Source: Natrinema hispanicum
GTDB taxonomy: Archaea > Halobacteriota > Halobacteria > Halobacteriales > Natrialbaceae
NCBI RefSeq assembly: GCF_004217335.1
Contig: NZ_SHMP01000006.1
Span: 248,001 to 312,000 of the forward strand
Direction: 5' to 3'
DNA length: 64,000 nt
Below are positions 1 to 9,220 of the stretch, one piece after another. Position 1 is the stretch's first letter. Each line of letters begins with the position of its first letter. The notes under the pieces were generated by a model. That model ran no database searches and was not told where the DNA came from. It saw only the letters and a list, made by a program, of their open reading frames with translations. The position numbers were made by a program, and so were the translations under genes.

Positions 1-1
1 C

Positions 2-436
2 GCCAGACTCGCGGCCGCGGGGATCGATGTGACGCTCGGACCCGTCTCGAGCGGCGACGCTGCAGCCGAAACCGCTCGCTCGCTGGGCGTCGAGGCAATC
101 GAGACCGAACCGTTTGCGCGCTTGGCCCCCGAGGACCGCGCCACCGCCGAGACGCTCGTTCGAGAGGCCGATGTCACGGTGCTTGCCGATCTCGTCCTCG
201 GTGCTGGCACCCAGCCGCTCCTCGAGGCGCTCGAGACGAGCGACGGGCTGGTCGCCGTCGAGACGCGGCCGCTCTCCGAGCGTGATTTCGCGGCCACGGA
301 CGCTCGAGCGCGGTACAGCGCCTGTTGTGAGCGCGCAGTGGACGCGACGCTCGAGGGCGTCTGCGAGGCGGTCGCCGACGCGGCAGTGGGTGGTTCGTCC
401 TCACGGCAGGTAGACTCGATCGACGTCGACGACTGA
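2..436 (+). CDS. C-terminal part of a BtuD-like cobalamin/heme ABC transporter ATPase (5' truncated)
   Basis: The reading frame is open from base 2, so the gene starts outside the window and the ATG at 29 is probably internal. No Walker or ABC signature motif lies in the visible 145 codons. What remains resembles the extra C-terminal domain that haloarchaeal BtuD-type ATPases carry after the nucleotide-binding domain: alternating beta/alpha segments with stretches such as READVTVLADLVLGAG and VAVETRPLSERDF. If this is right, the whole protein would energise vitamin B12 import at the membrane. The identification rests on remembered family resemblance of the extension only. The strand and the stop at 434-436 are clear. 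Confidence 0.5.
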   Translation, partial: ARLAAAGIDVTLGPVSSGDAAAETARSLGVEAIETEPFARLAPEDRATAETLVREADVTVLADLVLGAGTQPLLEALETSDGLVAVETRPLSERDFAATDARARYSACCERAVDATLEGVCEAVADAAVGGSSSRQVDSIDVDD

Positions 437-606
437 GACGGGATGCTATCACGGGTTTCCGGAACGTTCCACGGCGGTCGTGAGTGGGTTGGTACTGACT
501 CCGCAGCCGATAGTAGCACGGTTTCCGTGTGCAGAAGCACTCGTGATTCCGGTAAGTACAGCCGGCCACCTGTTCGCTACCCTCTACACAAATAATATAA
601 ATAAGA

Positions 607-804
607 ATGTATTCGTCATTAAATGTGACTACAAAAAGCTCCTCAATTCTCATTCCCGGCGTTATCTGTATGGTTATTGGATTTTTCCTTTTCAACGTAG
701 TTGGGGCCGGTTTGGGGCTGATACTGGGATTTGCGATGGGTGAACAATATTACAACCGTCGTGAGTTAGAAAAGCAGATAGACGAATTGAAAGGCAGTGA
801 CTAA
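607..804 (+). CDS. Small AT-rich membrane protein, unknown function
   Basis: This 65-residue ORF has two hydrophobic stretches (about residues 15-29 and 31-44, the latter glycine-rich) followed by a charged tail, NRRELEKQIDELKGSD, that could form a short coiled coil. It is conspicuously AT-rich against the GC-rich flanks, which suggests recent acquisition. A TATA-like run (aataatataaat) at about 590-601 lies too close to the ATG for a leaderless message from 607. The GTG at 625, about 30 bases downstream of the box, is a plausible alternative start. No family is recognised. It stands alone before gatE. Confidence 0.45.
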   Translation: MYSSLNVTTKSSSILIPGVICMVIGFFLFNVVGAGLGLILGFAMGEQYYNRRELEKQIDELKGSD

Positions 805-948
805 TACTATTTCTAACATTCGCACGATATAGATAGTTCGCATCTGTAGTTACCGAATCGGACGTTAAATTATGACCGGCGGTATGACACTGTCATCCCG
901 CGAGCGGACTGGACGGTTTTTTACCCCTCCGCCTCCGAGTGGCCGCCA

Positions 949-2817
949 ATGACCGAGTACGATTACGAGGCCCTCGGACTCGTCGCCGGGCTGGAGATCC
1001 ACCAGCAACTCGACACGGCGACGAAGCTGTTCTGCCAGTGTCCGACCGACCTCCGCGAACCCGACGCGGCGACGCGGTCGTTCACGCGCTATCTCCACCC
1101 CACCCGGAGCGAACTGGGCGAACTCGACGACGCCGCCGTCGAGGAGAGCATGGTCGAACGCGAGTTCGAATACCTCGCCTACGACTCGACCTGTCTCGTC
1201 GAGGAAGACGACGAGCCACCTCACGAACTCGACGACGAAGCCCTCGAGACGGTGCTCGAGATCGCCCAGCTGATGGACATGAACCCGGTCGATCAGGCTC
1301 ACGTCATGCGCAAGATCGTCGTCGACGGGTCGAACACGAGCGGCTTCCAGCGCTCGTCGCTGGTCGCCACCGACGGCGAAATCGAGACGAGCGACGGGGC
1401 CGTCGGCATTGAGGATCTCATGCTCGAGGAAGAAAGCGCCCAGCGCGTCGAAGAAACCGACGACGGGGTGCGCTACAGCCTTGACCGACTGGGGATCCCA
1501 CTGGTCGAGATCGGCACCCGTCCGGACATTTCGACGCCCGAGCAGGCCCTCGAGGCTGCCGAACGGATTGGGATGCTGTTGCGCTCGACGGGGAAGGTCA
1601 AACGCGGCCTGGGGACGATCCGTCAGGACGTCAATGTCTCCATCGAGGAGGGTGCCCGCGTCGAGATCAAGGGTGTCCAAAGCTTAGACGACATCGACGA
1701 TATCGTCCACAACGAGGTCGGCCGACAGGTCGAACTTGTCGCGATCCGTGACGAACTCGAGGAACGTGACGCGTCGGTCGGCGACACGCAGGACGTGACT
1801 GCGGTCTTCGAGGACACCGACAGCGGCGTCATTCAGGGCGCGCTGAATTCGGGTGGCTCCGTGATGGCGGTGCCGCTCTACGGCTTCGACGGCCTCGTCG
1901 GGCGTGAGATCGCACCCGACCGCCGCCTCGGCACCGAGTTCTCGGATCACGCCAAGCGCCACGGCGCGGGCGGGATCTTCCACACCGACGAACTCCCCGC
2001 CTACGGCGTCACCGACGAAGAGGTCACGGCCCTGCGCGATGCAGTCGGTGCCGATCCCGAGGACGCCGTCGCGATCGTCGCCGACGAGACCGACATCGCC
2101 GCAAACGCCATCGATGCCGTCGCCGACCGGGCCGCGACCGCGCTCGAGGGCGTGCCCGAAGAAACCCGCGGTGCGAACGACGACGGCACCACCCGCTACC
2201 TGCGGCCGCTGCCCGGCGCGGCGCGGATGTACCCCGAGACGGACGTCCCGCCGGTCGAACCCGATCCGAGCGAGGTGCCCGAACCCGAACTCCTCACCGC
2301 AAAGGTCGAGCGCTATCAGGACGAGTACGATCTCGGCGAAGGGCTGGCCGAGCAGGTCGCTTACGGGAAGTACATGCCGCTATTCGAAGACGTGGTCGCC
2401 GACGGAGTCGATCCGACGCTGGCTGCGACGACGCTCGAGTCGACGCTGACCGAACTCCGGCGCGACGACGTCCCCGTCGAGGCGCTCACCGAGGAACACA
2501 TTACGAACGTGCTGGGCATGGTCGAGGACGGCGACTTGCCCAACGAAGGCGTGCCGGACCTGTTGACGGAACTGGCAGAGAAGCCAGACCAGACGGCCGA
2601 GGCGGCAGCCGAAGACGCCGGACTCGGCGGTGCCGACGAGGACGAGGTCCGCGAGGCCGTCGTCGAGGTCGTCGAGCGCAACGAGTCGCAAGTCGAAGAC
2701 GAGGGCATGCAGGCGTTCTCCGGGCTCATGGGAGAGTGCATGGGCGCGCTTCGTGGCAAGGCAGACGGTGACCTAGTGAGCCAACTGCTGCGCGAAGAGA
2801 TTCAAAAACGCGCCTAA
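949..2817 (+). CDS. gatE: Glutamyl-tRNA(Gln) amidotransferase subunit E
   Basis: GatE works with GatD to convert Glu-tRNA(Gln) to Gln-tRNA(Gln) in the archaeal cytoplasm: GatE phosphorylates the misacylated tRNA and GatD supplies ammonia. The 622-residue length is normal for the family. The N-terminus LGLVAGLEIHQQLDTATKLF is the GatB/GatE cradle signature, DGSNTSGFQRSSLV and GIPLVEIGTRPDIS follow, an AspRS-like GAD insert occupies roughly residues 280-420, and a helical YqeY-like tail that contacts the tRNA ends the protein. The start at 949 follows an AT-containing spacer and is the only sensible ATG before the signature. gatD is not adjacent. Confidence 0.97.
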   Translation: MTEYDYEALGLVAGLEIHQQLDTATKLFCQCPTDLREPDAATRSFTRYLHPTRSELGELDDAAVEESMVEREFEYLAYDSTCLVEEDDEPPHELDDEALETVLEIAQLMDMNPVDQAHVMRKIVVDGSNTSGFQRSSLVATDGEIETSDGAVGIEDLMLEEESAQRVEETDDGVRYSLDRLGIPLVEIGTRPDISTPEQALEAAERIGMLLRSTGKVKRGLGTIRQDVNVSIEEGARVEIKGVQSLDDIDDIVHNEVGRQVELVAIRDELEERDASVGDTQDVTAVFEDTDSGVIQGALNSGGSVMAVPLYGFDGLVGREIAPDRRLGTEFSDHAKRHGAGGIFHTDELPAYGVTDEEVTALRDAVGADPEDAVAIVADETDIAANAIDAVADRAATALEGVPEETRGANDDGTTRYLRPLPGAARMYPETDVPPVEPDPSEVPEPELLTAKVERYQDEYDLGEGLAEQVAYGKYMPLFEDVVADGVDPTLAATTLESTLTELRRDDVPVEALTEEHITNVLGMVEDGDLPNEGVPDLLTELAEKPDQTAEAAAEDAGLGGADEDEVREAVVEVVERNESQVEDEGMQAFSGLMGECMGALRGKADGDLVSQLLREEIQKRA

Positions 2818-3036
2818 CAGGCGTCGATACCGCGACTCGTTTACTGCCGGTGTTCGCGACGCTCCGCTGCAGGGACGGCACGGGGAGCCAGCGTAGTGGG
2901 TGCAGTGAGTAACATCCAGTTTATACCCTCATCATGTCAAGAGAGTGCAGGCTAGTCGCGTCTTCGTATTATATGGAGCGCTGGTGTGTGACCCGTTGAG
3001 TCGCCCGCACGGCCGCTGTGGGGCGCTCGGAGAAAC

Positions 3037-4173
3037 ATGGGTATGTGCAACGAGACACAGCACACGAGGGACGAATCGGACTCCGAATGGATGCGAACGA
3101 CGCGCCGAACCGCGCTTCGCGGGACTGGTCTCGCCGGCGCGCTCGCGCTTGGCGTCGGCAGCGCCAGCGCGAGCCAGAACTTCTCGGAGGCGACCGCTCG
3201 CCAAACCCGAACCGAGACAACCGACGACGAGTCCGTTCCAGTAACGTGGGAGAATTACACGCGCGCAGAGTCGGACACGTACTTCGCGAGCTACGCCGAG
3301 CTGGGCGGATTCGGCGAGTTCTATCACATCCGGGAGCCAGTCCCCATCGACCAGCAGGACGTCATCCAGATGAATCGTGATACGCTCTACTCGGCTGGCG
3401 TCTTCGATCTGACGGAGCCAGTCACCGTCACCCAACCGGACACTGGTGACCGCTACCAGTTGCTGATCGTCATCAATCAAGATCACTACGTGAAGGGGTC
3501 GTCCACGACTGCCGGCGAATACACGCTGACACAGGACGAAGTCGGGACACGGTACTGTCTGGTCCTGGTCCGCACGTTGGTCGACCCGAACGATCCGGAC
3601 GACATAGAGGCCGTTCATGCCATCCAGGACGGGCTCACGGCGAGTCAACGATCGCCCGGAACGTTCGAGATTCCCAACTGGGATCAGGAGTCGCTCGAGG
3701 AAATCCGCAATGCGCTCATCACGGTTGGAGAGACGATGGAGGACTCCCGGGGCGTGTGGGGCGACGTCGACGAGGTCGATCCCATCAAGCACTACCTCGG
3801 CACCGCGGTCGGCTGGGGCGGCAGTCCGGAGACGGACGAGTTTGTCCTCTGGCGAACGCCCGAACGGAACGACGGCGACACGCCATACACGCTCACCGTC
3901 GAGGACGTCCCCGTCGACGGATACTGGTCGGTCACCGTCTATAACAGCGACTGGTACCTCGAGGAAAACGAGTACGACGCGTACGCGATCAACAACGTGA
4001 CCGCAGAGCGAGCCGACGACGGCAGCGTCACGATTCACTTCGGCGGCGATCCCGACCAGCCGAACTTCCTCTATACGCCGGCGGGGTGGAACTACACGGT
4101 TCGGCTCTACGAGCCGCGCGCGGAGATCCTCGATGGGAGCTATCAGTTCCCCGAAGCAGAGCCGCTCGAATGA
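3037..4173 (+). CDS. Tat-exported DUF1254/DUF1214 family protein
   Basis: The protein has 378 residues. An N-terminal Tat signal is visible (TRRTALRGTGLAGALALGV at about residues 22-40, then SASAS), so it is probably exported folded. The body has the DUF1254-like part (about 70-200, including MNRDTLYSAGVFDLTEPVTV) and the C-terminal DUF1214 part (VDGYWSVTVYNSDWYLEEN and a late WNYTVRLYEPR segment). Such proteins are widespread and exported, but their biochemical role is unsettled. The ATG at 3088 just before the twin arginines is an alternative start. TATA-like boxes occur near 2930 and 2968, about 70-105 bases upstream, so this gene may carry a real leader. No partner gene is adjacent. Confidence 0.85.
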   Translation: MGMCNETQHTRDESDSEWMRTTRRTALRGTGLAGALALGVGSASASQNFSEATARQTRTETTDDESVPVTWENYTRAESDTYFASYAELGGFGEFYHIREPVPIDQQDVIQMNRDTLYSAGVFDLTEPVTVTQPDTGDRYQLLIVINQDHYVKGSSTTAGEYTLTQDEVGTRYCLVLVRTLVDPNDPDDIEAVHAIQDGLTASQRSPGTFEIPNWDQESLEEIRNALITVGETMEDSRGVWGDVDEVDPIKHYLGTAVGWGGSPETDEFVLWRTPERNDGDTPYTLTVEDVPVDGYWSVTVYNSDWYLEENEYDAYAINNVTAERADDGSVTIHFGGDPDQPNFLYTPAGWNYTVRLYEPRAEILDGSYQFPEAEPLE

Positions 4174-4209
4174 GAGATGCGACGCGTTTGGGATGGTTCA
4201 CGCTGCTTG

Positions 4210-4692
4210 TCAGGTCTCGACTAGCTCCTCGAGCAGCGTCTCGAGACTGTAGCTCTGTAAGGCGTCCCGTTCTTCGACCGCCGAGATGACGAACGTCGAG
4301 ACGGTTCGGTCGACGCCCTCGAGCTGTTCGAACTCGGCGATCAGCCGCTCGACCATCTCGCTGCCGCTCAGTCGCGCGATAACGATGAAATCCGTCTCGC
4401 CCATCGTGAAGTAGACGTTCGTGACGCCCTCGACGGTCAACAGCCGATCCGCGAACTCCTCGTAGGAGCCCTGATAGTCGGCGTGGATCTCGACCAGCAC
4501 GGTGACGCCGAGGCCGAGTTCCTCGAGGTCGATTTCGTAGCGGTCGTTTGCGATGATCCCTTCTTCGCGGAGATTGTTGAGCCGATAGTGGATCGTCGAG
4601 ACCGGGATACCAGTCGCCTCGTGGAGCTGTTCGGGGCTGCCAGTCTCGAGTTCAGCGATCGCCTTGAGCAGGCGCACGTCGCGGTCGTCCAT
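4210..4692 (-). CDS. Lrp/AsnC family transcriptional regulator
   Basis: The 160-residue protein has an N-terminal winged helix-turn-helix (residues 1-50, LHEATGIPVSTIHYRLNNLR as recognition region) and a C-terminal RAM-type ligand and oligomerisation domain (TVLVEIHADYQGSYEEFADR and YFTMGETDFIVIARL). Members bind DNA as dimers or octamers and respond to amino acids. It is divergently transcribed from the EamA permease at 4873 with 180 bases between, so control of that transporter, and of itself, is the obvious hypothesis. The last 20 residues extend slightly past the usual RAM end. Confidence 0.92.
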   Translation of the reverse strand: MDDRDVRLLKAIAELETGSPEQLHEATGIPVSTIHYRLNNLREEGIIANDRYEIDLEELGLGVTVLVEIHADYQGSYEEFADRLLTVEGVTNVYFTMGETDFIVIARLSGSEMVERLIAEFEQLEGVDRTVSTFVISAVEERDALQSYSLETLLEELVET

Positions 4693-4872
4693 ACGACCGC
4701 GTCGGACGGCAGTCCGTATGTGTCTTCCGACCGATGTAATTGGAGAAATCTACAAGACTAATTCCTGCTATAGTTCATCCTTCGGATGACATTCGTATGT
4801 GTGATTTGTAATTCAGGAATTCGCGGTTGCTTGTAGAAGCATCTAAATAGAACAGTTGTTTCCGAACCGTGT
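4693..4872. promoter_or_regulatory. Divergent promoter region, Lrp regulator / EamA permease
   Basis: This AT-rich 180-base spacer lies between two divergent genes. On the plus strand a TATA-like tctaaata at 4842-4849 lies about 27 bases before the ATG of the permease, which fits a leaderless message. A 6-bp inverted repeat (tcatcc/ggatga, 4775-4789) and repeated taattc words lie mid-spacer and are candidates for Lrp contacts. The operator assignment is inference. Confidence 0.4.
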
Positions 4873-5826
4873 ATGACTACGATCGGTTCAGTGCCAGATG
4901 GGTACCGTGATGCGGTGCTCTTTTCGATACTCGCACTCTGCTGGGGCAGTTCATTCGTCGCAATCGAGATCGGCCTCGAGTACGTGCCGCCGCTTTTGTT
5001 TGCCGGGCTTCGCTATGCGCTCGCGGGCGTGATCGTTCTCGGATACGCGGTCGTCGTGGCCGATCGTACGCGACCACGAGGGAAGGCGGAGTGGCTTGCC
5101 GTCACGGTCGCCGGCGTCTTCGTCATCGCGCTCTATCACGGGCTGTTGTACCTCGGCGAACTGTACGTCTCGGGGGCTGTGGCAGCGACCGTTGTCAGCA
5201 CAGCACCGATCCTGACGGCAGCGTTCGCTGGCGTCATCCTCCCGTCGGAACGGCTCGCACCCGCTGGCGTCGTCGGCTTCGTGCTCGGGCTCGCTGGCGT
5301 GATCGCGATCGTCCAGCCCTCACCCGACGCGCTCGCGGGTGAGGTCACTGTGGGTGCGACGCTCGTGTTTGCCTCCGCGGTCGCGTTCGCTCTCGGCAGC
5401 GTCCTCGTTCGGCCGATCGACGCGGCGGCGTTGCCACTCGAGACGCTCCAGGCGTGGGCGATGCTCATCGGCGCGGGTGTGTTGTTGGGGTGGTCGTCGC
5501 TGCGCGGCGAATCGGTCGCGGCGGTCGAGCTAACCGCCGAGATGCTGCTTTCGTTTGGCTACCTGACGATCGTCTCCGGCGTGTTCGCCTTCTTGCTCTA
5601 CTTCGAACTGCTCGAGCGAAGCGGTGCGACACAGGTCATCCTCGTCAGCTACGCCGAGCCGGTCGTTGCGATGGGCGTCAGCTGGCTCGCGCTGGGACAT
5701 GTCGTCGACTCACTGACGCTCGTCGGGCTGGTGACGATCCTCGCCGGCTTCGTCGTCATCAAACGCCGGGCGCTCCGGTCGTTGCTCCGCTCGATCCTCG
5801 AGGAGCGGTCGGCTACGACCTCGTGA
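4873..5826 (+). CDS. EamA/RhaT-type (DMT superfamily) permease
   Basis: The 317-residue integral membrane protein has about ten hydrophobic segments in two repeats, each matching an EamA domain. The first repeat opens with ILALCWGSSFVAIEIGLEYV and the second follows VGATLVFASAVAFALGSVLV. Family members export amino acids, metabolites or toxic analogues, but the substrate cannot be read from sequence. The C-terminus is basic and cytoplasmic (KRRALRSLLRS). The neighbouring Lrp-type regulator hints at an amino-acid-related substrate; that is inference. Confidence 0.92.
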   Translation: MTTIGSVPDGYRDAVLFSILALCWGSSFVAIEIGLEYVPPLLFAGLRYALAGVIVLGYAVVVADRTRPRGKAEWLAVTVAGVFVIALYHGLLYLGELYVSGAVAATVVSTAPILTAAFAGVILPSERLAPAGVVGFVLGLAGVIAIVQPSPDALAGEVTVGATLVFASAVAFALGSVLVRPIDAAALPLETLQAWAMLIGAGVLLGWSSLRGESVAAVELTAEMLLSFGYLTIVSGVFAFLLYFELLERSGATQVILVSYAEPVVAMGVSWLALGHVVDSLTLVGLVTILAGFVVIKRRALRSLLRSILEERSATTS

Positions 5827-6034
5827 AGACGTTCGGCGTGCGCCAGCGACGTCGCTCCGCAGCCGGCAGATCTGCTTCGGGCTCTGATGGACTGACTGTT
5901 CTGAGCGGCACCCGACATATCGCCCACAGGCCCGTGTGGATTGTTACCATTATACTATTTTGAAGCGTGAAACCTCGAATACCTGCACTGGCGGAAACAT
6001 TTATCAGCACGCACGTTGGCCGATTGCATGACCA

Positions 6035-6694
6035 ATGTCCGAGACGCGAGATTCCGAGACCACGGCGCTTACAGCGGTTTGTCACGTGCGCGCACCGTTA
6101 TTGCTCGAGCCGATCGACGAGCAGATCGAGACACTGCAGGCTTGCGAGTCCGAGGGCGCGATCGACGAGTTGCTCCTGCGCAGTTGGCCCCAGGAAGTCG
6201 CACTCACCGATGAGAGTCCGTATCAGGAGGTCATCGACACCTATGACCGGTTCGCACAGTGGGCTGACGGCCGCGGCGTGAGCATCCGACCGCCGTTCCG
6301 GGAGCGGTCGACGACGTCACAGGTGACCGGCAAGACGCGAGACCGGCTGGTGACGCCGCTCCTGTGTCTCGAGGTGTACGCCGACGACGAACTGGTCGGT
6401 GTGTTCCCACACACGGACGAGCGAACCGAGGAGACGTACACGACCGACGAGGCGATCGCCACGCTCAGAACCGGCGAGGTGCCGGAACCGCTCGGCTCGG
6501 TCACACGCGAGGACACGCGCGCGTCTGCGACGAATACGTGTCCCGACTGTGGCGGAACGCTGGTCGACGGCCAAGGACTGTTCGCCTGCAGTGACTGTGG
6601 GTGGATCGGAACCATCACCGAAACCGGACGATACGAGCCACAGCCAGTTGAACTCACGAACGAGCGTGACCCGTCACCCGTCGCGACCCGGTAG
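6035..6694 (+). CDS. Conserved haloarchaeal protein with C-terminal zinc ribbon
   Basis: The protein has 219 residues. The first 150 are mixed alpha/beta with no recognised domain (PLLLEPIDEQIETLQACES, then TPLLCLEVYADDELVGVFPH). A C-terminal zinc ribbon with two CxxC knuckles is clear: CPDCGGTLVDGQGLFACSDCGW, about residues 168-190 (the sequence is given here only to name the cysteines C-x2-C-x13-C-x2-C). This suggests a nucleic-acid or protein-binding role in the cytoplasm. A TATA-like catttatc at about 5998 lies roughly 30 bases before the ATG, so the transcript is probably leaderless. I do not recognise a functional assignment. Confidence 0.8.
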   Translation: MSETRDSETTALTAVCHVRAPLLLEPIDEQIETLQACESEGAIDELLLRSWPQEVALTDESPYQEVIDTYDRFAQWADGRGVSIRPPFRERSTTSQVTGKTRDRLVTPLLCLEVYADDELVGVFPHTDERTEETYTTDEAIATLRTGEVPEPLGSVTREDTRASATNTCPDCGGTLVDGQGLFACSDCGWIGTITETGRYEPQPVELTNERDPSPVATR

Positions 6695-6721
6695 TCAGCG
6701 CGTCAGGACGACCGCACGCAA

Positions 6722-7777
6722 TCACTCGCGAGCGAACTCCCCGCCGTACTCGGCGTCGACCGTCACTGTCGTCTCGGCGCGGTTGACTGTGGCCGTGTTC
6801 GCTTCCGTTCCCAGCGAGGACTCGAGTTTTCCTTTATCGATCACCTCATCACTGCTGTAGCTGACGGTGGCGCGTGCGGTTGCGGTATCGCTACCGGTGA
6901 CCGAAAGGTTCTGATGGACGCCGTATGCGCCCTCGAACGCACCGAATTCGAACTGTAATCCGTTCTCGGTGCTCGTCTGATCGTCCGAGAGCGTCCCCGA
7001 CGCGAACGCGTCGTTCGCTGTGTAGAGACAGCAGGCGATACCACTGTTTTCGCCGGCACGAAGCAGTTGCTCGAAGTCACCGTCGGCCTCGTGTTTCGGT
7101 GTTCGGTCGCCGGCTGCTGTCGCGACTGTTCGCTCGACGGCGGCCGCCGGGTCGAACGACGAGTCGGCTGCGTTGGGATACGAATATGCGTAGACAGTCT
7201 CCGTGACACCGACGATCTCGTCGCTTCCGCTGTCAGCATAGACAGCGTATCCGTCGGACTCGGTCTCGAGGGTGTATCCAGCAGCCTCGAGATCGGTTGT
7301 AATGCCGTCGCGGTCGTACGAGCCCACGAGCGCGTACACGCCGTCGGCATAGACGAACTGTTCTTCTCCGTTGGCGGTCTCGTTGTTCTCGTTGTATGCG
7401 TTGAAACCGGCGGATGTGGCCAGCTTTTCGAGTCCGAACGAACTGAGGAGTGCGACGACGACAGGGTTACCGACGAGTGGGTCCGTCGGCTCTTTGCCCG
7501 CCTCGGCACCCTGGTCTTCGAGCAGGGTCGACATCGTCCCGACGTCGATCGCTCCGTAGAAGTACGCCGGTTGATCGGTCGTCGGTAGCATCGAAGCGTA
7601 CGGCGGGAGCGTCCGCGCAGCCGCGTTCGTGTTCCCACTGTCGGCGGTATCTGTGCTACTGTCATTGGAATTTCCATTCCCGTTGCCGTTTCCGCCGGAC
7701 GACGACGAGCAGCCGGCGAGAAGCGCCATTCCGCCAGCGAGCAATCCGAGCGCGTTTCGGCGACGAATGTCAGTCAT
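6722..7777 (-). CDS. Tat-secreted lipoprotein of unknown function
   Basis: The 351-residue protein begins with a Tat lipoprotein signal: a twin-arginine RRRNALGLLAGGMALLAGC with the lipobox cysteine at about residue 23, then a Ser/Gly/Asn-rich linker (residues 24-50) typical of surface-anchored haloarchaeal proteins. The mature part is acidic with many YA/VYA turns (YADGVYALVGSYDRDGI, DGYAVYADSGSDEIVGV) and ends in predicted beta strands. It is probably cell-surface. No enzymatic motif or ligand-binding family is recognised. It is convergent with the zinc-ribbon gene and transcribed alone. Confidence 0.82.
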   Translation of the reverse strand: MTDIRRRNALGLLAGGMALLAGCSSSSGGNGNGNGNSNDSSTDTADSGNTNAAARTLPPYASMLPTTDQPAYFYGAIDVGTMSTLLEDQGAEAGKEPTDPLVGNPVVVALLSSFGLEKLATSAGFNAYNENNETANGEEQFVYADGVYALVGSYDRDGITTDLEAAGYTLETESDGYAVYADSGSDEIVGVTETVYAYSYPNAADSSFDPAAAVERTVATAAGDRTPKHEADGDFEQLLRAGENSGIACCLYTANDAFASGTLSDDQTSTENGLQFEFGAFEGAYGVHQNLSVTGSDTATARATVSYSSDEVIDKGKLESSLGTEANTATVNRAETTVTVDAEYGGEFARE

Positions 7778-7832
7778 CCTGTGGAGATGGTCACTGAATC
7801 CGTATTATTGTACTGACTTGCGAGATGTCGTA

Positions 7833-8609
7833 TCACACACTGTCACTGTTCTCGGCCGGCCGTTCGGTTGCCCGACGGAGAATCCCAAGCAGTGTGTTTG
7901 CCTCGCGTTCGGTCACGTCGGCCCGACCGAATACCCGTCGGACCATCCGCATCGTCTTGTCGTGTTTCTCCGCGGGGTGGTTGAGTTCCTCGAGGAGGGC
8001 GCTCCATTGGTCGTAGAGCCGATCGACAGTCGGCTCGGGAGCGCGGACGCGCTCGACGTCGGGTAACTGCGTCTCGTCACCGAGGGTCAGCGACCGGAGT
8101 TCGTAGAGCGTGATCGTGGCAGCCTGTCCGAGGTTGAGGACGGGATAGTCGGCGTTTGCCGGGATCGAGCAGATTTCGTCGATCCGGGTCAGTTCCTCGT
8201 TCGTCAGGCCGACGCGTTCGCGGCCGAAAACGAGCGCGGTCGGTGCCTCGACGGTCGGGAGCCGGTCGGCGAGGTCGGCGGGCGTCGAATAGGGGAATCG
8301 AACGTGGCTGTTGTCGTCTTCGTTCGTCACCGCCGTACAGCCGATCGTATGATAATTCTCGACGAGGTGGTCGAAGCTGATCTCGTCGGCGTTCGGCAGC
8401 ACGTCCTCGCGTGCGTGGCCGGCGAAGCCGTAGGCCTCGCCGTCGGGATCGAGTTCGGGTGGGTCGACGAGCAGGAGGTCCTCGAAGCCGAAGTTCTTCA
8501 TCGCGCGGGCGATGGTGCCGACGTTGCCGGGCGACTGTGCGTCGACGACCGCAACCGCTGGCGGCGTTCGACTGGCAGGTGGCTCGGGTGATGGCGAATC
8601 GTCGGTCAT
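7833..8609 (-). CDS. SPOUT RNA 2'-O-methyltransferase, TrmJ/TrmH family
   Basis: The 258-residue protein has the SPOUT knot landmarks: AVAVVDAQSPGNVGTIARAM (motif 1, with the Asn/Arg pair), ALVFGRERVGLTNEEL (motif 2) and CSIPANADYPVLNLGQAAT (motif 3, the SAM-binding knot). This pattern matches TrmJ, which methylates the 2'-hydroxyl of nucleotide 32 in tRNA. A C-terminal helical extension (about residues 175-258) ends the protein, as in bacterial TrmJ. The exact target position is family knowledge, not seen here. Its start borders the origin region. Confidence 0.9.
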   Translation of the reverse strand: MTDDSPSPEPPASRTPPAVAVVDAQSPGNVGTIARAMKNFGFEDLLLVDPPELDPDGEAYGFAGHAREDVLPNADEISFDHLVENYHTIGCTAVTNEDDNSHVRFPYSTPADLADRLPTVEAPTALVFGRERVGLTNEELTRIDEICSIPANADYPVLNLGQAATITLYELRSLTLGDETQLPDVERVRAPEPTVDRLYDQWSALLEELNHPAEKHDKTMRMVRRVFGRADVTEREANTLLGILRRATERPAENSDSV

Positions 8610-8816
8610 TGGGACGAAGGTGAGACGAACTCGAGACGAGTCGGTGCAGTCAGGTCGCCAAACGAGTCGCTGGGAGACGGCGATCGTGACTGAAACGCTG
8701 TGGCCGTCGGATTCATAGCCGAGATTCGGAGTGGGACCGCAAAAAGAGACGCGTTCGCGGTTCGATGGTGAGATGACCGACGACGAGGTAGCGACGGCTG
8801 TCGAGAATCGACTTCT

Positions 8817-8940
8817 CTAGATGTTCTAGAGATATATTCCTAGAGAAGAGAGCTAGATAGACTAGTGCTAGATAGACTAGTATTATACTAGTACTATAAT
8901 TATTAGCACTATAACTACACTAGTACTATACTAGTGTCAG
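8817..8940. repeat. AT-rich, CTAG-dense island (candidate duplex unwinding element)
   Basis: Ten CTAG tetramers fall within 118 bases (8817-8934). The island includes a perfect 15-bp tandem duplication (gctagatagactagt, 8852-8866 and 8867-8881) and a 12-bp repeat (actagtactata, 8887-8898 and 8919-8930). The rest is made of tata/atta steps, in strong contrast to the GC-rich flanks. This is the natural melting site of the origin. Confidence 0.65.
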
Positions 8941-9070
8941 AACACTCTATAGTAGCTGTTCTCGTCTTGCGTCGTAAAACGACGGGGGACACTAGCGAAT
9001 GTATTTTCGACCGGAGAGCGCTCAGAACGGGGCAGAATTCGTGTATCGGCTCTGAAAGCGGAGTGTGAGA

Positions 9071-9097
9071 GGGACACACCCCCCTCGCGTTTGTAAC
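9071..9097 (-). repeat. Origin-recognition-box-like repeat, left arm
   Basis: This is a 27-base copy of the origin repeat with core ttacaaacgcgagggggg read on the minus strand. It is exactly complementary to 9221-9247, and the two arms are separated by 123 bases. The G-string after an asymmetric core is the usual ORB layout. Confidence 0.65.
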
Positions 9098-9220
9098 TCC
9101 ATATCCGTGTGTGGGTTCTGATTTGGAACACACCAGTATCGCGGATGTAAATTCGGCTCAAAACCGGTGTTTTCTTCCGGATATTCGACGATCAATCTCG
9201 ACCACCCCAACCCTCACGGC

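Noticed and set aside
8915..9210. Overlapping small minus-strand ORFs of 60-75 residues over the origin
   Set aside because: They run in several frames over the repeat arms, have no protein-like composition or promoter, and the repeats explain the sequence better.
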